NCBI GenBank assembly: GCA_029851415.1 | Contig: CM056743.1 | Location: 76,464,186-76,528,185 of the forward strand | Reading direction: 5' to 3' | Source of the DNA: Eretmocerus hayati | Lineage: Eukaryota > Arthropoda > Insecta > Hymenoptera > Aphelinidae | Length of the DNA stretch: 64,000 nt | In this document: in pieces, positions 53,298 to 64,000 of the stretch | Numbering within the stretch: the stretch's first letter is position 1 | Layout: each line of letters begins with the position of its first letter | The notes under the pieces: model-generated | The model's input: only the letters and a program-made list of their open reading frames with translations | What the model was told of the DNA's origin: nothing | Databases searched by the model: none | Made by a program: the position numbers and the translations under genes

Positions 53298-53313
53298 AAC
53301 AGAAACCTGAAGC

Positions 53314-53345
53314 CTGATGAGGTCCACAAAACCAACGGACGAACC
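53314..53345 (+). ncRNA. Hammerhead ribozyme-like core (copy 2, variant)
   Basis: CTGATGA, helix II GTCC/GGAC, then CGAACC. The second core strand lacks one A compared with CGAAAC of copy 1, and helix II is shorter (4 bp), so this copy may be weak or inactive. Confidence 0.55.
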
Positions 53346-53531
53346 GTAGCAATAAAATTTCTTTCATGAAATTTTGGGGAATTCATTTAGTTCCCCACCG
53401 TCCTCCAAGATCGATGAGACCAAATAATCAACTCTTACATTAATCATCAAGGGCGTAAAATCTACAAAATTACTCATGATATCCAAGGCCTAAGATCGAA
53501 GAGAGGCCACCACCACATTCTATGGAAAACC

Positions 53532-55539
53532 ATGGGTTTCTTCCAACATATGAGAGAGGAGTTCGGACATCTAATGAAAGCCTCTACGAAATTACAACAT
53601 CGCATAGCCGAGGCATCGTCGCGCCGAGTCCTCCTCTTGAGATGCAGTAGCAACGATGTATTACCACCACACATCCAAAACATCAACAAGCGCCTACAAA
53701 GTATCAGTTTCTCGAGTGAGTCATGTTCAAAAAATTTTCGTCGTCAAAACTCCATTTACTTTCGAAGACTTTTAAATAATGAAATTAGGGACGTCCATAA
53801 TCAAATTTTTCGACTTCAAAAGAATTCATCAGGAACTTCACAATCATTAACAAACGAGAATATTGATCTAAACACTTTCAACCAATTCCAAAATTTCACG
53901 AATGAAAAATCTATCAAATCACGAAAAAAGTGTGATTCTACATATATGAAAAAGCTCGAAAAAATCAAACCGTCCTCAACACCTCGCGCGATAGATAGAA
54001 ATAATTGGGTAGAAAATTTTAGCAATATTCCTCTCCCTTCAGATGTTATTGACGTATCCTCATTGGGCCCTAATTTCAGTCAGAAAGCCAACATCAGTTT
54101 GGAGAATGTCATAGATACTGTAAAAAATGTCGAAAAGTGCATAGAGAACCTCGATTTGAATAATCGGGAGAAAGATAACATCCGTCACAAGATTACGAAT
54201 ATCGTTTACACTGAAAATAATAAGCAAAGGCACATTTCTCCTGAAGATAGGATATTCGCAAAAAAATTGAGCTTCAGTAAGCACTTCCTGAAACAAAATT
54301 CAGATATATTTTTTCACACGTGCAGATAAGGGCAATGTCACCGTTTGTCTGAATAAGTCGGATTACACCAATAAAATGGACACTTTGTTGAGTGATAAAA
54401 AAGTATACGTTCCGATCAAAAATAATCCACTCAAAAATTTACAGGCAAAATCACATAAAATACTAGGAAGTTGGAACGATTTGAACTAGTTATCTAGAAA
54501 ATATCACAACAATGCTCTCACACAGACGGACACCAACTTATCTCGCTGTTATGGTTTACCAAAAATTCATAAAGGAAATGTTCCACTCAGACCAATCATT
54601 TCTACAGTCAATAGCCCAACTCATTTTCTTGACTCCGTTTTATATAAAGAGCTGAAGAAATGTATCAAACCACCTGCATCACGGATTGACAATAGCTTCG
54701 AATTGAAAAAACGGTTGGAAACTTCAACGATCCCACAAGATCATATACTCCTTTCTCTCGACGTTAGCTCTCTGTTTACAAACATCCTATGTTGGTTAGT
54801 GCTAGAGGCGCTTGACCGCAGATTTTCAGATATACATAATAAGTCTAACATGCCGTTTGATGAAATTTGAAAATGTACTGAGTCCCTTTTTGACAACACA
54901 TTTTTTCAATTTAATAATCAAATTTATCAACAAATCTTTGGTAGTCCGATGGGATCACCCATCTCTCCACTTTTCGCAGACATTGTTATGGATGATTTGG
55001 AAACTTCATGCTTGCGTAAATTGAAAAATGAACACGATTGCAAACCTCTATTTTATTATAGATATGTCGATGACACTCTAAAGTGTGTGGAGAAAGAACA
55101 TGTAGATGTAGCCCTCAATGTTTTCAACAGTTACAATGAGCATCTACAGTTCACACATGAGATTGAAAACAATAATACCATCAATTTTCTAGACATATCT
55201 CTGATCCGAGAGGATGAAAAAATCATCACCAATTGGTATCAAAAGCCAACGTCATCAGGCAGGATTTTGAATTTCAAATCCAATCATACTATGAACCAAA
55301 AGAGGAACATAGTGTTCAATCTAGTCGACAGAGCCACATCACTTTCACATAAAAAATTTCATTCCTCTAATTTGTCGCTTATAAAACAACTCCTTTTAGA
55401 TAACGATTATCCTGGAGATTTCACTGATGAATGTATAATGACCGAATTACATCGTTCTATAGATCTTATGAACAGAGCAGAAAAAATACGTTGCAATCAA
55501 ATCTTATATGAGGGTTTCCATGGAACATTTGACTATTGA
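53532..55539 (+). pseudogene. Penelope-like reverse transcriptase
   Basis: Starts at ATG 53532, 57 bp after the pseudo-LTR. The first 265 residues are the N-terminal PLE region. After a slip in the T run at 54309-54314 the frame continues TRADKGNVTVCL, GLPKIHKG, LRPIIST, LLSLDVSSLFTNI (motif A), GSPMGSPISPLFADI (motif B) and FYYRYVDDTL (YVDD at 55063-55074), then INFLDISL. Stops: TAG 54487-54489 and TGA 54868-54870. PLE reverse transcriptases are related to telomerase. With one shift and two stops this copy is inactive. The endonuclease that should follow is displaced to 56731. Confidence 0.9.
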
Positions 55540-56730
55540 CCCTCTAAAATAAAAAAAAATTTTTCTCATCGCACACGTTTAAAATGGGTTTCATGTGATT
55601 CTTATACCTCGAAAACATGTGAAAAAAGTGGTGCCACTCTCTTCCAAGCCGAGGTATCTGGTTCAGAACGAATTGTACGGAATTTCACACTTGAAACATT
55701 CGTGAATCAACTTCAATCGAACAGATTCGATTCAAAACATTGTCTAGACGATCGATACGGATTATATTTTGCCTGACTTGACTTTAAGATGAATTTCATC
55801 ATTGATTTCTCCGAAATTCGATGTAAATTTCCAAAATCGAGTCAAGAGCTATGAGTCTCATTTCAATTTCTAGAATACACTGTGGTGTTATTTTGTTCAT
55901 TTTTCAGCCGTATACTATGTAAAAATCAAGAAAATCGCGATACCATCACATTTAGCGGCTTATTTAGCTTACCATCCGGATTCGAATATTTCTTCTCAGC
56001 TTCTCACAGAAATACCGATCGACAATTGTAACTCAGAACAGTGCGGTTATATCCCTTTTGCGATGAAGAAAAAAGAGCACAACATTCCAATCCTGTGCTT
56101 TACGTTTCCTGAGTATGCCATCAAAAAATGACCGTTTTGAGAGCCAGTGGCGCGATAACTTTATGAGCTTTGAAGCTTTATAAAATTTGTCCGGATCAAC
56201 GCACACTCACAAACCAAACGGGATTCGATTCGTCTTCTTTTCAACTTCGAAAACTCATTGCTAAATTTTCCGTTTTGCACAAGGTATTTCATCAATTTCG
56301 TAAACAATAGCCAGAAAAAGTTTTCCCACAAAACTCAGTTACATCGATGAATGAGAGTTAATATCATAGCCAAATCAGCGCACACCTCTGAATCAAAGAT
56401 TTTCTCAAAATATGAGATTAGTAGATGGATATATCATTCCACCGAAGTAGTTGAGGCATAGGTATTTTAGTTACAGCCTTATCAATTCAAAAAATCGCGT
56501 TGGTACGTTTGTAAACTACCCAAAAATCATCCTTTGCGGTCTGCTATTGACAAATCAGGATGCGTTTCAACAGAAAAGAATTTAGTCCATATTGAATGAT
56601 GCCAAATACTATAAAATGCCACTCCTGCGCACTCCGAATAGTTCAAAATACTCTGGGAACACTGCAGTAACACAAAAGTTAAAAGTTCCGTGGAAACTCT
56701 CATATATATGCTGGCCAGAACAAAATTTGT
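55540..56730. other. Unassigned insert between PLE reverse transcriptase and endonuclease
   Basis: About 1.2 kb without recognisable coding motif separates the two PLE domains; normally a linker of perhaps 100-200 residues is expected. Part may be decayed linker, part an insertion. No inverted ends or target duplication were identified. Confidence 0.4.
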
Positions 56731-57195
56731 ATCCCATATCACGAACGTTTATTCGAAAGATGTAATGCTCTGTTCAAACATAACGATATTCACACTCTTC
56801 CGAAAGTTTCCAAGTCACTAAGTTCAATAGTAAAATTAGGTAAGGACCAACTAGATAAATTCAGCAAAACTGGTGTTGTTCATGAATTTCAGTGCAAAGA
56901 CTGCCCAGCAACGTATGTGGAAGAGACAAAAGGACAACTAGGTACACGTATTAATGATCATGTTACAAACGAAGATAAAAAGTCCGTAGTTTCAGTTCAT
57001 AGACTAAAAGATAAACATGATTTCTATTGGGATCAAACCAAAATTCTAGATTCAGGGAAAAATTGGAAGAAACGGTTGATTTCTGAGATGATCCATATTA
57101 AATTCGATGAGAACTGCATCAATAAAAAGGACGATATTCAAAATCTCAGTCGAATATATAACCCGTTGTGGGCAACGGCTGACGAAGCTCGTTGA
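56731..57195 (+). pseudogene. GIY-YIG endonuclease domain of PLE (plus copy 2)
   Basis: Open frame from the linker (IPYHERLFERCNALFKHND) to a stop at 57193-57195, ending NPLWATADEAR. The endonuclease motifs are GVVHEFQC in place of GIY, CPATYVEETKGQLG in place of the YVGE form (Gly changed to Glu in the YIG motif), HDF, and the catalytic region KKRLISEMIHI. The changed YIG glycine probably harms the enzyme. The frame itself is intact. It belongs with the reverse transcriptase at 53532-55539. Confidence 0.8.
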
Positions 57196-57398
57196 CCCCC
57201 GCTCTCTTTCTCTCTCCCACATGCACTACTTTTCATATATATGTCACCTACTGTATGCTGCGACCGCGCTAATATAAATATGAGTGTAAAATGAGACTGA
57301 TGACTCATTCTATTTACCTGTATTGACAGGAGCCAGACGTTATGTCTGTGCTCTATTACAAGATCGTTCAAAAATATCATGACGATCTAAAGAATAAC

Positions 57399-57477
57399 GT
57401 AAGTAGCGCATCTTTAATATTCACGTATCCATCATTTATAGAAAAAAAATTTCATATCCTCTATCTTTATGTTTCAG
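57399..57477 (+). other. Retained 79-nt intron in PLE leader (copy 2)
   Basis: GTAAGT donor at 57399-57404 and TATGTTTCAG acceptor ending at 57477. Same position and length as 53219-53297. Confidence 0.6.
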
Positions 57478-57493
57478 AACAGAAACCTGAAGC

Positions 57494-57525
57494 CTGATGA
57501 GGTCCACAAAACAAACGGACGAACC
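57494..57525 (+). ncRNA. Hammerhead ribozyme-like core (copy 3, variant)
   Basis: CTGATGA, GTCC/GGAC helix II, then CGAACC, as in copy 2. Confidence 0.55.
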
Positions 57526-57655
57526 GTAGCAATAAAATTTCTTTCATGAAATTTTGGGGAATTCATTTAGTTCCCCACCGTCCTCCAAGATCGATGAGAC
57601 CAAATAATCAACTCTTACATTAAACATCAAGGACGAAAAATCTACAAAATTACTC

Positions 57656-58544
57656 AAGATTTTAGGGCTCTTTCAGGACTATTGTGTCCTAGCAGGCCCT
57701 TATTCTGGACCTTCCGAGCTCGTTTCGTGCGGGATTTGAGTATATTGTTCCCCGAGGCGAAGAGATATACCCGGACAGACCACGACGACGGGGATGATGG
57801 ACAAGACTCTCGCTCACGGGTGAGAGAGAGTACAAGGCATTGACCATTATTTATATCGCGATACAGCGGGAACGTGGCTCTCGATGATGCGGTTCCCGGG
57901 CAGCTGGCCATCCGGGCAATTGCCCCATGTTACTCAGCCCGGTCAAGCACACATGCCGGCAGCAACGGGCAGCGGGGTTAGGTTATACGTACAGCACCTG
58001 TGAAGTGTGCACTTGGTGCACCGCACTCCCGCGCACTATCCATACGCACTAAATTGGTCACTCATGGCCTCGGTGACCTGTATACGGACGCTATTGAGCC
58101 CGGATGACCCACCAGAGGATGGAGACGACAGCGAGCGTATACGAGGCATGTGTAAACACAGGCTGCAGACAGCTGAATGGTATTGGCAGACGAGGTGCGG
58201 CGCACAGTGGGGCGGAGAAGTTTTTGGATGAATCGTCTTTTTATGAATTTGCAACTAATCGACATATGCGCAAGTGGACAACTTTTAAAAGAATGAGAAC
58301 AATCCTCTGCGTCTGCGCACATGTCGGTTGGTTGCAAATTCACGCGAAGACTAATTATTGAAAAGCTCTTCTGCCCCGCTGTGCGGTGGCGCTGCGGACA
58401 TGTGAATCAGGGCCACAATCGGGCAGCCGTGGCTACGGAACCGCTGGTACAAATTGGGACTTGCGGACGATCCACACGATCATGTATGTGTGTGGATACA
58501 CAAGTATTATGCACTGAGATAATGCATAGCGTATATATAGATTA
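57656..58544. other. GC-rich unassigned segment with a small fold-back at 58190-58410
   Basis: No gene recognised. Near 58190-58295 and 58305-58410 two inverted arms of about 100 bp share GAATTTGCAAC.AA.CGACAT and AGTGGGGCGGAGAAG-like blocks. The rest is unassigned. Confidence 0.45.
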
Positions 58545-58854
58545 GGGTGTCACTTATTTCTCAAGTTTTTTTTAGACTTACGGGCACCCCCTGGATTGGT
58601 TCTAAATGCCGAAAAAATGAGTTTCCCACCATCCTGGGTCCCGAAAAAAAAATTAAACCGTGCCGCGACGAGCCGACAGTTAGTGGAATTGAATCAAAAA
58701 CGAAAGTTTTTGATTCTCCGACTGGGCGAGATTGGACTAGTCTGTTCAGCTTCCGGAGAGCTGGAAAATACCTCTCGATACCATTTCCCACGTAAATTTT
58801 TATGCTGGACTCGAATTCGCCCCGATATCGGAGGTTAGAGTGAGCTGTAATGGT

Positions 58855-60290
58855 CAAAATTGCAGTTTTACGCAGAAGTACTCGTTTTTTTATATCTTGT
58901 CTCCTCATTTTGGCCAATACAAATGGACTAGAACTCCGCTGAAATTTTCGCACAATGCTGTTTTGTTTGTAGAATTTTGTGCTGAATTCAAATTCGCCCT
59001 CATATCGGGGGTTAAAGTGAGCTGAAACGGTCAAAATTGCAGTTTTACGCAGAGAAACTCTTTTCCCATACCGTTTCTTCTCACTTTGGCCAACACAAAC
59101 GGACCAAAACTCCGCAAGAATTCTTGCACAATACAGTTATTCATGTGAAATTTTGTTCTCAATTCGAATCCGCACTTGTGACTGAGGTTAGAGTGGACTG
59201 AGATGGTCAAAATTGCAGTTTTACGCAGGATTACTCGTTTTTTCATTTCCTCTCTCCTCATTTTGGCCAATACAAACAGACCAAAACTCGGCAAAAAATT
59301 TCGCGTAATATTCTTTCCGATATAAAATTTCATGCTCAATTCAGATCTGCGCATATAATGGACCTTGAAGTGAGCTGAGATGGTCGAAATTATAGTTGTA
59401 CACAGAAATATCAGTTCTCCATTTCGTTCTTCCTCATTTTTGCCCATGCAAACGGACCAAAACTCCGCAGAAAATTTCGCACAATGTTGATCTTGATATA
59501 AAATTTCATGTTCAATCTGAATCCCGTACTATCCCGGAGCTTGAAATCAGTCCCGATCGCAAATATTGCAATTTAACGCGAAGAATCCCTTCCTCCTCAC
59601 CGCTTTGCCTCATTCTCCCTCGTACAAACGGACCAAACCTCCGCAAAAATCCTCGCACAGTACAGTTTTCCATGTAAAATTTTGTTCTCAATTTGAATCC
59701 GCACTCATAACGGAGGTGAGAGTGGGCTGAGACGGTCAGAATAGCGGTCTTACGCAAATTACACGTTTCTTCATATCTTCTCTCCTCATTTTGGCCCATA
59801 CAAACTGACCAAAACTCGGCAAAAAATTTTGCACAATGTTGTTCCCGATGTAAAATTTCATGCTCAACCCAGATTCGCGCTCATAACGGAGCTTAGAGTG
59901 GGCTGAGGTGGTCGAAATTACAGTTGTACACAGAAATATTAGTTCTCCATTCCGTTTCTCCTCATTTTGGCCCATACAAACGGACCAAAACTCCGCAACA
60001 AATTCTGCACAATGTCGTTCTCGATATGAAATTTCATGTTTAATCCGAATCCAGTACTATCCCGGAACTTAAAATCAGTCCCGATGGCAAATACTGCAAT
60101 TTAACGCGGAGAGACCCGTTCTCCTCACCGCTTCCCCTCAGTCCCCCTCGTACAAACGGACCAAAACTCCTCAAAAATCCTGGTTCATGTTGTTTCCATG
60201 CGGTTTTTCCACCGATTCCAAATTCAGCCCCAAATCTGCCACTTGAGTAGCTTGAATTAGTCAGAATTTTGATTTTATGCAGGACAGCTC
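58855..60290 (-). repeat. Array of about nine ~177-bp units, left arm of fold-back 8
   Basis: The landmark TGCAGTTTTACGCAG or variants recurs at about 58855, 59033, 59209, 59390, 59563, 59740, 59918, 60090 and 60265, spacing 172-181 bp. Adjacent units differ by 15-30%. Each also carries GGACCAAAACTCCGC and TTTTGGCC(A/C)A. Long minus-strand frames cross several units because the period is close to a multiple of three. Confidence 0.85.
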
Positions 60291-61449
60291 TCCTCTTCCC
60301 ACTGTCTCTATTGGCTTTCCTTCGTACTAACGGACCGTCGTTGTTCACGAATTACGGATGATGATTTCTCCTCCCTCCGGACCATGAACTTTGCAACCTC
60401 GATGAATCACACAGAGCCATTTGATTCCAAAAGAGTTGATCGGGGTAACATTAGAGGGTTTCAGGTTGTGACAATAGAACGGCGCGGGAGCAGGAGACGC
60501 ACGACAAATAGCTCGTGCACGCGCAAAGCGATTTTGCATTTTCACCCGCAAGATTTCTAAGTTACGAGATGCGTCATTTTCGTAACTGAATAACTGTTTC
60601 TTGTTGTTCATGAAAAGAGCAAATCGGGGATGGTGCTGAGAGTAACCTGGATTGTCTGATTTTGAACATTCCAACACCAAGTCAAAGACTGCAAAAACCA
60701 GCTGACGAGTGTGTTTGTTATGGTTCTAGTTAAATACTGGTGGTTGGTAACGACTCTGACACAGCGCACTGACTCGAACCTTAAACACAGTCGTCAGCTG
60801 GTTTTTTGCAGTCTTTGACTTGGTGTTGAAATATTCAAAATCAGACAATCCAGGTTACTCTTAGCGCCATTCCTGGTTTGCTCTTTCCATAAACAACAAG
60901 AAACAGTTGTTCAGTTACGAAAATTACGCATTCCATAACTTAGAGATCTTGCGGGTGGAAATGCAAAATCGCTTTGCGAGTGCGCGACCTATCCGTCGTG
61001 CGTCTTCTGCTTCCGCTCCCGCGCCGTTCTATCGTCACAACCCGAACCCTATAATGTTACCCCGATCAACTTTCTTGGAATCAAATGGCTCTGTGTAATT
61101 CATCGAGACTCAGGGGCGTCACTTTCCCTATGGATGGTATGGATGAATTCACACCTGGGTCGAGATAACGTATGAAAATTCACACCTGAGAAAACGGGCC
61201 CGAGCGAGCAAAAATTTTGCAACTCAATATGATAAAGATCTATCCATCGAGTCCTGAGTTTCCACATACTGAGAATTTTCGGAATTTCAAGATCGAAATC
61301 GCACAGTTCCTGAAAGTTGCCCCAATAAGAGTTAATCTGTCGAGATTGCAATGTTCATCGTCCGGAGAGGAGAATTCATCATCCGTAATTCGTAAACAAC
61401 GACGGTCCGTTAGTACGAAGGAAAGCCAATAGAGACAGTGGAAAGAGGA

Positions 61450-62230
61450 GAGCTGTTCTGCATAAAATCAAAATTCTGACTAATTCAATTCACTTAAGTG
61501 GCAGATTTGGGGCTGAATTTGGAATCGGTGGAAAAACCGCATGGAAACAACATGAAGCAGGATTTTTGAGGAGTTTTGGTCCGTTTGTACGAGGGGAACT
61601 GAGGGAAAGCGGTGAGGAGAAAAGGACTCTCCGCGTTAAATTGCAATATTCGCCATCGGGACTGATTTTAAGCTCCGGGATAGTATCGGATTCGGATTAA
61701 ACATGGAATTTTATATCGAGAACGACATTGTGCAAAATTTGTTGCGGAGTTTTGCTCCGTTTGTATGGGTCAAAATGAGGAGAGAAAGTATGAAAAAACG
61801 GGTTCTTCTGCGTAAAACTGCAATTCTGACCATCTCAGCCCACTCTAACCTCCGTTATGAGTACGGATCCAAATTGAGAACGAAATTTTATATGGAAAAC
61901 TGTATTGTGCGAAAATTCTTGCGGAGTTTTGGTCCGTTTGTATTGGCCAAAGTGAGAAGGAACGGTATGGAAAAAGAGTTTCTCTGGGTAAAACTGCAAT
62001 TCTGACCATCTTAGCTCACTCTTACCTCCTATATGAGGGCGGGCTTGAATTCAGCACAAAATTTTACATGAAAACAGCATTGTGCAAAAATTTTTCGCGG
62101 AGTTCTAGTCTGCTTGTATTGGCGAAAATGAGGAGAGAAGGTATGAAAATTTAAGTAATTCTGCGTAAAACTGCAATTTTGACCATTACAGCTCACTCTC
62201 ACCTCCGATATCAGGGCGAATTCGAATTTA
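61450..62230 (+). repeat. Inverted array of about four to five ~177-bp units, right arm of fold-back 8
   Basis: The same unit in opposite orientation (TTTTGGTCCGTTTGTA, CTGCGTAAAACTGCAATT), with fewer copies than the left arm. The difference in number explains the unequal arm lengths. Confidence 0.85.
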
Positions 62231-62490
62231 GCATGAAAATCACCTGGATAATGGTATCGAGAGGTATTTTTCAGCCCTCCTGAAAGCTGAACAGAGTAGT
62301 CCAATCTCGCCCAGTCGGAGAATCAAAAACTTTCGTTTTTGATTCAATTTCACTGACTGTCGGCTCGTCGCGGCACGGTTTAATTCTTCTTTTCGGGACC
62401 CAGGATCGTGGGAAATTCGTTTTTTGGCATTCATGATCTTGGAGGTGCTCGTAAGTAAAAAAAAACTTGAGAAATGAGTGACACCCTAAT

Positions 62491-62585
62491 ATAGATATAC
62501 TGCTGCCACACAGACTCGATACCATTATTCTACGGACGGCCGCGAATCTATATAGATATACTGCTGCCACAGAGACTAGATATAG
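62491..62585 (+). repeat. 61-bp tandem repeat, about 1.6 copies
   Basis: ATAGATATACTGCTGCCACA starts at 62491 and again at 62552, directly after the fold-back. Confidence 0.8.
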
Positions 62586-64000
62586 GTATATTCGAACTTG
62601 TATTTGGACTTGTTGCGCAGTATGCGTGCAGTGGTTACCAGCTAGCGCTAGAGGTTATTCTGGTTGACCAATCAAGGCTTCCTTCCTCGAGTGAAGACGA
62701 AGAGCCAGCGGACGAGGAAAGTCGGAAATTTAGTCAGTAGAAAAGTAGTCGCTGAGCAGACCGCGTGTGCTTAGAACTGCCGCAAATCGGAGCAGCGGCC
62801 GCGTGGCCGGGGCATCTCTGCCCTACGGTGGAGAGCCCCAGGAAGTCAATCAAACAGTATGAGGACTCAAACGGACTCGAGGATCAGGACTGGAAGCTGC
62901 AACTGCTGACTAAAGGGCCCACAGCGGACGAGATGCACAGAGGAACGGTGCATCTCGTCCGCAGTCTATCTGTTTGTGGACGAGACGTCCATGATAGACG
63001 TACGACAGTGGGATTAGAGCATCTGAGGACCCGGGCATCAGACGCATCGCGTGGATTATTGGGAGCAGTGGACTTGTGAATTTCTTGAGTGCGGTCGTGG
63101 ACAAGATGCCTCGGAGTAGACGTACGTGCGTCGATAGTTACACAGTCGCAGAGTGGACAACGAGCCAGGTGTGTGATCGTGCACCTGTTGCTTGAGCGCG
63201 TGGGACAAGAGGGCATCGGTGGCTCCAAGGTATCGGAGCACAAGCCATCTTGGACGTTTGTTGTTGCGCGTGTGTAGCGATGGCTGTTAGACGGCCATTC
63301 AGGACGATAGAATTTTGGAGCAATCTGTCTTGAGAAAATTATCGGGGTAGGGTCCGGACAAGCTGTGCTCTACGGAGCACAGGTAGATTCTGTGAGTGGT
63401 TCGGACAGATCATAGCCTGTGTGAAGTGTATTATTTTTCAGAAAATTTCAGAGACATTTTTTGATGATCGATGAGTGATTTTTGTTGAATAGGAGAAGTA
63501 CGCGGATCATTGTCGGACTCGATATATGTAAAAATTCATGTATCGCCGCGCAGAAGAAGCGTAAAGAATAGAGACCAACCATTTTTATAATAAATATTCG
63601 ATTCATTATTTCGAGCGTGTGCCCCCCCTTTCGATTTTAAGGTGTTGGCACGGTAAGTGATGCTGTGCTGCGGACGTGCCTGTGGAGTAGCTGAATTTTT
63701 GGAGTCATTCCGCCGTACGCGTGCGTATTCCCTGCATTCTAGGATAAGAGTCCCGTTGAATATAAATTAGTTGTGTTCGTGGAAATACCACGTCACATCT
63801 ATGGAACTCAGAGTCGTTTTAAGCTAAGCGAATTCGTAAAAATGCCACTCTTTGAGCTCAATTTGGAAAAATCGTTTTTCTTTATTCAACCCCAAACCTG
63901 TGCGGATATGTTTTTCGATACAGAAACTAGTAATTAGAACAATAATCTGGCTGGGATATTGGATTCTCGATTCTATTCAGCCAATTTAAATCATTCTTTT
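62586..64000. other. Unassigned; possible transcribed or LTR-like unit
   Basis: A 104-codon frame (62765-63079) and overlapping antisense frames have no motif. AATAAA at 63589-63594 with a GTGTG-rich segment behind it could be a polyadenylation site. A hairpin GTGCTC/GAGCAC lies near 63366-63381. The segment could be an LTR or a non-coding host transcript; I cannot decide. Confidence 0.3.
62924..62962 (+). repeat. Perfect 15-bp hairpin
   Basis: GCGGACGAGATGCAC (62924-62938), loop AGAGGAACG, then its exact reverse complement (62948-62962). No mismatch. Not followed by a T run on either strand. Confidence 0.9.

Larger units (their letters stand above)
52999..53475 (+). mobile_element. PLE pseudo-LTR, left copy
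   Basis: Nearly identical to 57196-57655. It follows an endonuclease end, as in the partial tandem copies typical for PLEs, and serves as the 5' pseudo-LTR for the ORF starting at 53532. It contains an intron (53219-53297), a hammerhead-like core (53314-53345) and a hairpin GGGGAA/TTCCCC near 53384-53405. Confidence 0.85.
57196..57655 (+). mobile_element. PLE pseudo-LTR, right copy
   Basis: Direct repeat of 52999-53475, differing at few positions. It ends near AAAATTACTCA at 57645-57655, after which the flanks of the two copies diverge. Confidence 0.85.
58545..62486. mobile_element. Fold-back element 8, 3,942 bp, TA-flanked
   Basis: GGGTGTCACTTATTTCTCAA at the left and its inverse at the right, with TA on both sides (58543-58544, 62487-62488). 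The whole is one giant palindrome: outer arms with CGACTGGGCGAGATTGGAC, tandem arrays of a ~177-bp unit, then an inner palindrome (60398-61111) around a centre near 60745 (paired GTCTTTGACTTGGTGTT). A 230-bp segment at 61112-61340 interrupts the right arm. No transposase is recognised. TA flanks suggest mobilisation by a Tc1/mariner-type enzyme; this is inference. Confidence 0.85.

Noticed and set aside
53300..53400. Fully folded hammerhead ribozyme in the plus PLE copies
   Set aside because: Only the core and helix II can be drawn; helices I and III and the cleavage site were not found with confidence, and the second core strand lacks an A.
58561..62005. Frames of 80-157 codons in the 177-bp arrays as genes
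   Set aside because: They are shadows of tandem units close to a multiple of three in length; no conserved domain.

Overview
The window looks like a repeat-rich stretch of an arthropod nuclear genome, most likely an insect. No bacterial-style operon, rRNA or convincing intact host gene is visible. What can be read is almost entirely transposable elements of several classes, many nested in one another: a tRNA-headed SINE, at least five Jockey/CR1-type non-LTR retrotransposons, LTR-type gag and protease genes, a Penelope-like element (PLE) with GIY-YIG endonuclease, a decayed multicopy transposase-like gene, and an unusual density of long-inverted-repeat (fold-back) elements.

Layout. 0-5 kb: SINE with intact target-site duplication, GGGCCTAAT-type palindromic repeats, and a minus-strand non-LTR fragment (ORF1 tail plus endonuclease). 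5.5-11.7 kb: a decayed plus-strand non-LTR element cut exactly in its YADD motif by a 3,563-bp fold-back element with a 3-bp target duplication. 11.7-14.4 kb: pseudogene of a WDTK/CRHH/NDxAER family. 15.4-19.8 kb: a compact plus-strand series of five ORFs: two zinc-binding ORFs, a small unknown, a gag with four CCHC knuckles, and a -1-frame ORF carrying two protease-like domains. 20-24 kb: AT-rich periodic repeats, a minus-strand protease/pol relic and a 1-kb fold-back. 24-30.5 kb: mostly unrecognised, with one GC-rich segment at 27.2-28.06 kb that could hold a host first exon.

30.5-35.3 kb: an apparently intact minus-strand CR1/Jockey-type element with both ORFs open. 36.5-40.7 kb: another non-LTR relic, split by a 2.8-kb fold-back with a CGTCG target duplication. 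40.9-41.5 kb: four 49-bp repeats followed by a TATA/initiator promoter, LTR-like. 44-46.3 kb: two more fold-backs, one flanked by TA. 47-50.1 kb: a decayed non-LTR element with ORF1 tail, endonuclease and reverse transcriptase. 50.5-57.7 kb: PLE copies in head-to-head and tandem arrangement, with pseudo-LTRs containing a hammerhead-like core and a retained 79-nt intron. 58.5-62.5 kb: a 3.9-kb fold-back whose arms are arrays of about 177-bp units. 62.5-64 kb: unrecognised sequence with a perfect 15-bp hairpin.

Main points for follow-up: the 15.4-19.8 kb gene set with its duplicated protease (second copy lacks the catalytic Asp) and candidate -1 frameshift site; a fold-back family unified by a TGCGCATGCGCA core plus a second motif about 40 bp away; the CGTCG-flanked fold-back, which resembles a Transib-type insertion; and the PLE hammerhead and intron copies. 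All calls come from reading the sequence by eye; no alignment or database search was run, so family names are from recognition of motifs.
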